Positions 63,182-64,000 of a stretch of 64,000 bases of DNA are shown piece by piece. The stretch is taken from positions 5,146,001 to 5,210,000 of the forward strand of contig NZ_OY970459.1 of NCBI RefSeq assembly GCF_963853665.1, read 5' to 3'. The notes beneath the pieces were generated by a model. The model saw nothing but the letters and a program-made list of their open reading frames with translations, ran no database searches and had not been told where the DNA came from. The translations under genes were made by a program, and so were the position numbers. Within the stretch, counting starts at the first letter, position 1. Each line of letters opens with the position of its first letter. The DNA comes from Mycobacterium decipiens (GTDB lineage Bacteria > Actinomycetota > Actinomycetes > Mycobacteriales > Mycobacteriaceae).

Positions 63182-64000
63182 ATGGAGCGGATGTTGGACG
63201 CGCCCGAGCAGGAACCCGCAGATCCCGGCGACCCCGCCGGCGAACCCGCCAGCCCCCCGGACGGGGTAGCGGAACAGCTCCTGGCCCGATCCCGGTGGCC
63301 GCGTGCCCTGCAGGCGACAGCAACCCGGCGAGCGCTGCTACTCACCGCTTTGGGCGGCCTGCTGATCGCCGGGCTGGTCACCGCGATTCCCGTCGTCGGC
63401 ACCGGGCCGGGGCGGCTGGCCGGCTATATCGACGGCACTGCCAGGCCCAACACCGGCGCCAAGAGCAACGGCACCTTCAACCGCGCTGCCAGCGGGGACT
63501 GTCTGATGTGGCCGGACGGCACGCCGGAGTCCGCCGTCATCGTCAGCTGCGCCGACGACCACCGGTTCGAAGTCGCCGAGTCCATCGACATGCGGACGTT
63601 CCCCGGCTCGGAGTACGGGCCCAACGCCGCTCCCCCGTCGCCCGCCCGCATTCAGCAGATCAGCGAGGAGCAGTGCGAGGCTGCCGTGCGCCGCTACCTC
63701 GGCGCAAAGTTCGATCCCAACAGCAAATTCACCATCAGCATGCTGTGGCCCGGCGACCGGGCATGGCGGCAGGCTGGCGAGCGCCGCATGCTCTGCGGCG
63801 TGCACTCGCCCGGTCCGAACAACCAGCAGCTCGTCTTTAAAGGCAAGGTCGCCGACATCGACCAGTCCAAGGTCTGGCCGGCCGGCACCTGCCTGGGTAT
63901 CGACTCCACCACCAACCAGCCGATCGACGTTCCGGTGGACTGCGCGGCACCGCACGCAATGGAAGTCTCCGGCACGGTCAATCTGTCCGAGAAGTTTCCC
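63182..64000 (+). CDS. Membrane protein with septum-formation domain (Rv3835-like), 3'-truncated
   Basis: The frame is open from ATG 63182 to the window end (273 codons; Mtb Rv3835 has about 449 residues). An alternative ATG is at 63191. Layout: acidic/Pro-rich cytoplasmic start (EQEPADPGDPAGEPASPPD), one transmembrane helix near residues 55-73 (LLLTALGGLLIAGLVTAIPVV), then an extracellular Septum_form-type domain with paired cysteines and histidines (SGDCLMWPDG, SCADDHRFEVAE, MLCGVHSPG, VDCAAPHAMEV). The C/H pattern appears twice, suggesting two tandem domains. Function in division is a family label only. Divergent from serS across 123 bases. Confidence 0.85.
   Translation, partial: MERMLDAPEQEPADPGDPAGEPASPPDGVAEQLLARSRWPRALQATATRRALLLTALGGLLIAGLVTAIPVVGTGPGRLAGYIDGTARPNTGAKSNGTFNRAASGDCLMWPDGTPESAVIVSCADDHRFEVAESIDMRTFPGSEYGPNAAPPSPARIQQISEEQCEAAVRRYLGAKFDPNSKFTISMLWPGDRAWRQAGERRMLCGVHSPGPNNQQLVFKGKVADIDQSKVWPAGTCLGIDSTTNQPIDVPVDCAAPHAMEVSGTVNLSEKFP

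Overview
The window is a 64 kb piece of a slow-growing mycobacterial chromosome. It is very close to, but not inside, the Mycobacterium tuberculosis complex. Gene content and order follow the M. tuberculosis (Mtb) H37Rv segment from embC (Rv3793) to Rv3835. Many protein stretches can be aligned by eye with remembered Mtb sequences at roughly 90 percent identity, which is too divergent for M. tuberculosis or M. canettii. The best inference is a relative such as the M. tuberculosis-associated phylotype (M. decipiens, M. lacus, M. riyadhense, M. shinjukuense). The species cannot be fixed by reading alone.

Layout. (1) 1-12426, plus strand: the ethambutol-target arabinosyltransferases embC (5' end cut by the window), embA and embB, then a Tat-type metallo-beta-lactamase-fold lipoprotein and fadE35. 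(2) 12496-22373, minus strand: the mycolic acid condensation operon fadD32-pks13-accD4, followed by a tightly linked acetamidase/formamidase gene that has no counterpart at this place in H37Rv. (3) 22695-33110, minus strand: mycolyl transfer and arabinogalactan assembly (Rv3802c-like cutinase, fbpD, fbpA, aftB, ubiA, a PAP2 phosphatase, glfT2, glf). (4) 33378-42133: erp, a secreted PGRP amidase, a HAD phosphatase, three tandem PlsC-like acyltransferases (one frameshifted), a kinase-like protein and a Rieske/MBL protein with a small partner. (5) 42200-59018: a complete sulfolipid-1 locus (papA2, sap, chp1, mmpL8, papA1, pks2, fadD23). (6) 58966-64000: a phytoene-desaturase-like oxidoreductase, a TetR regulator with two matching operator-like palindromes, a small membrane protein, serS, and the 5' part of an Rv3835-type septum-formation-domain protein.

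The genes form one envelope-building region. EmbA/B/C, AftB, UbiA, GlfT2 and Glf build arabinogalactan and lipoarabinomannan. FadD32, Pks13 and AccD4 make mycolates, and FbpA attaches them. The sulfolipid genes make and export the outer trehalose lipid.

Differences from the remembered H37Rv map are the main interest: no IS1557, IS1537, PE_PGRS62, or Rv3832c/Rv3833 counterparts; an amidase at the accD4 end; a 60-bp tandem repeat between embC and embA ending at the embA promoter; a four-copy 51-bp MIRU-type repeat in frame with the start of glfT2; and a one-base frameshift in the Rv3816c counterpart. I see no tRNA, rRNA, CRISPR array, prophage or intact insertion sequence.
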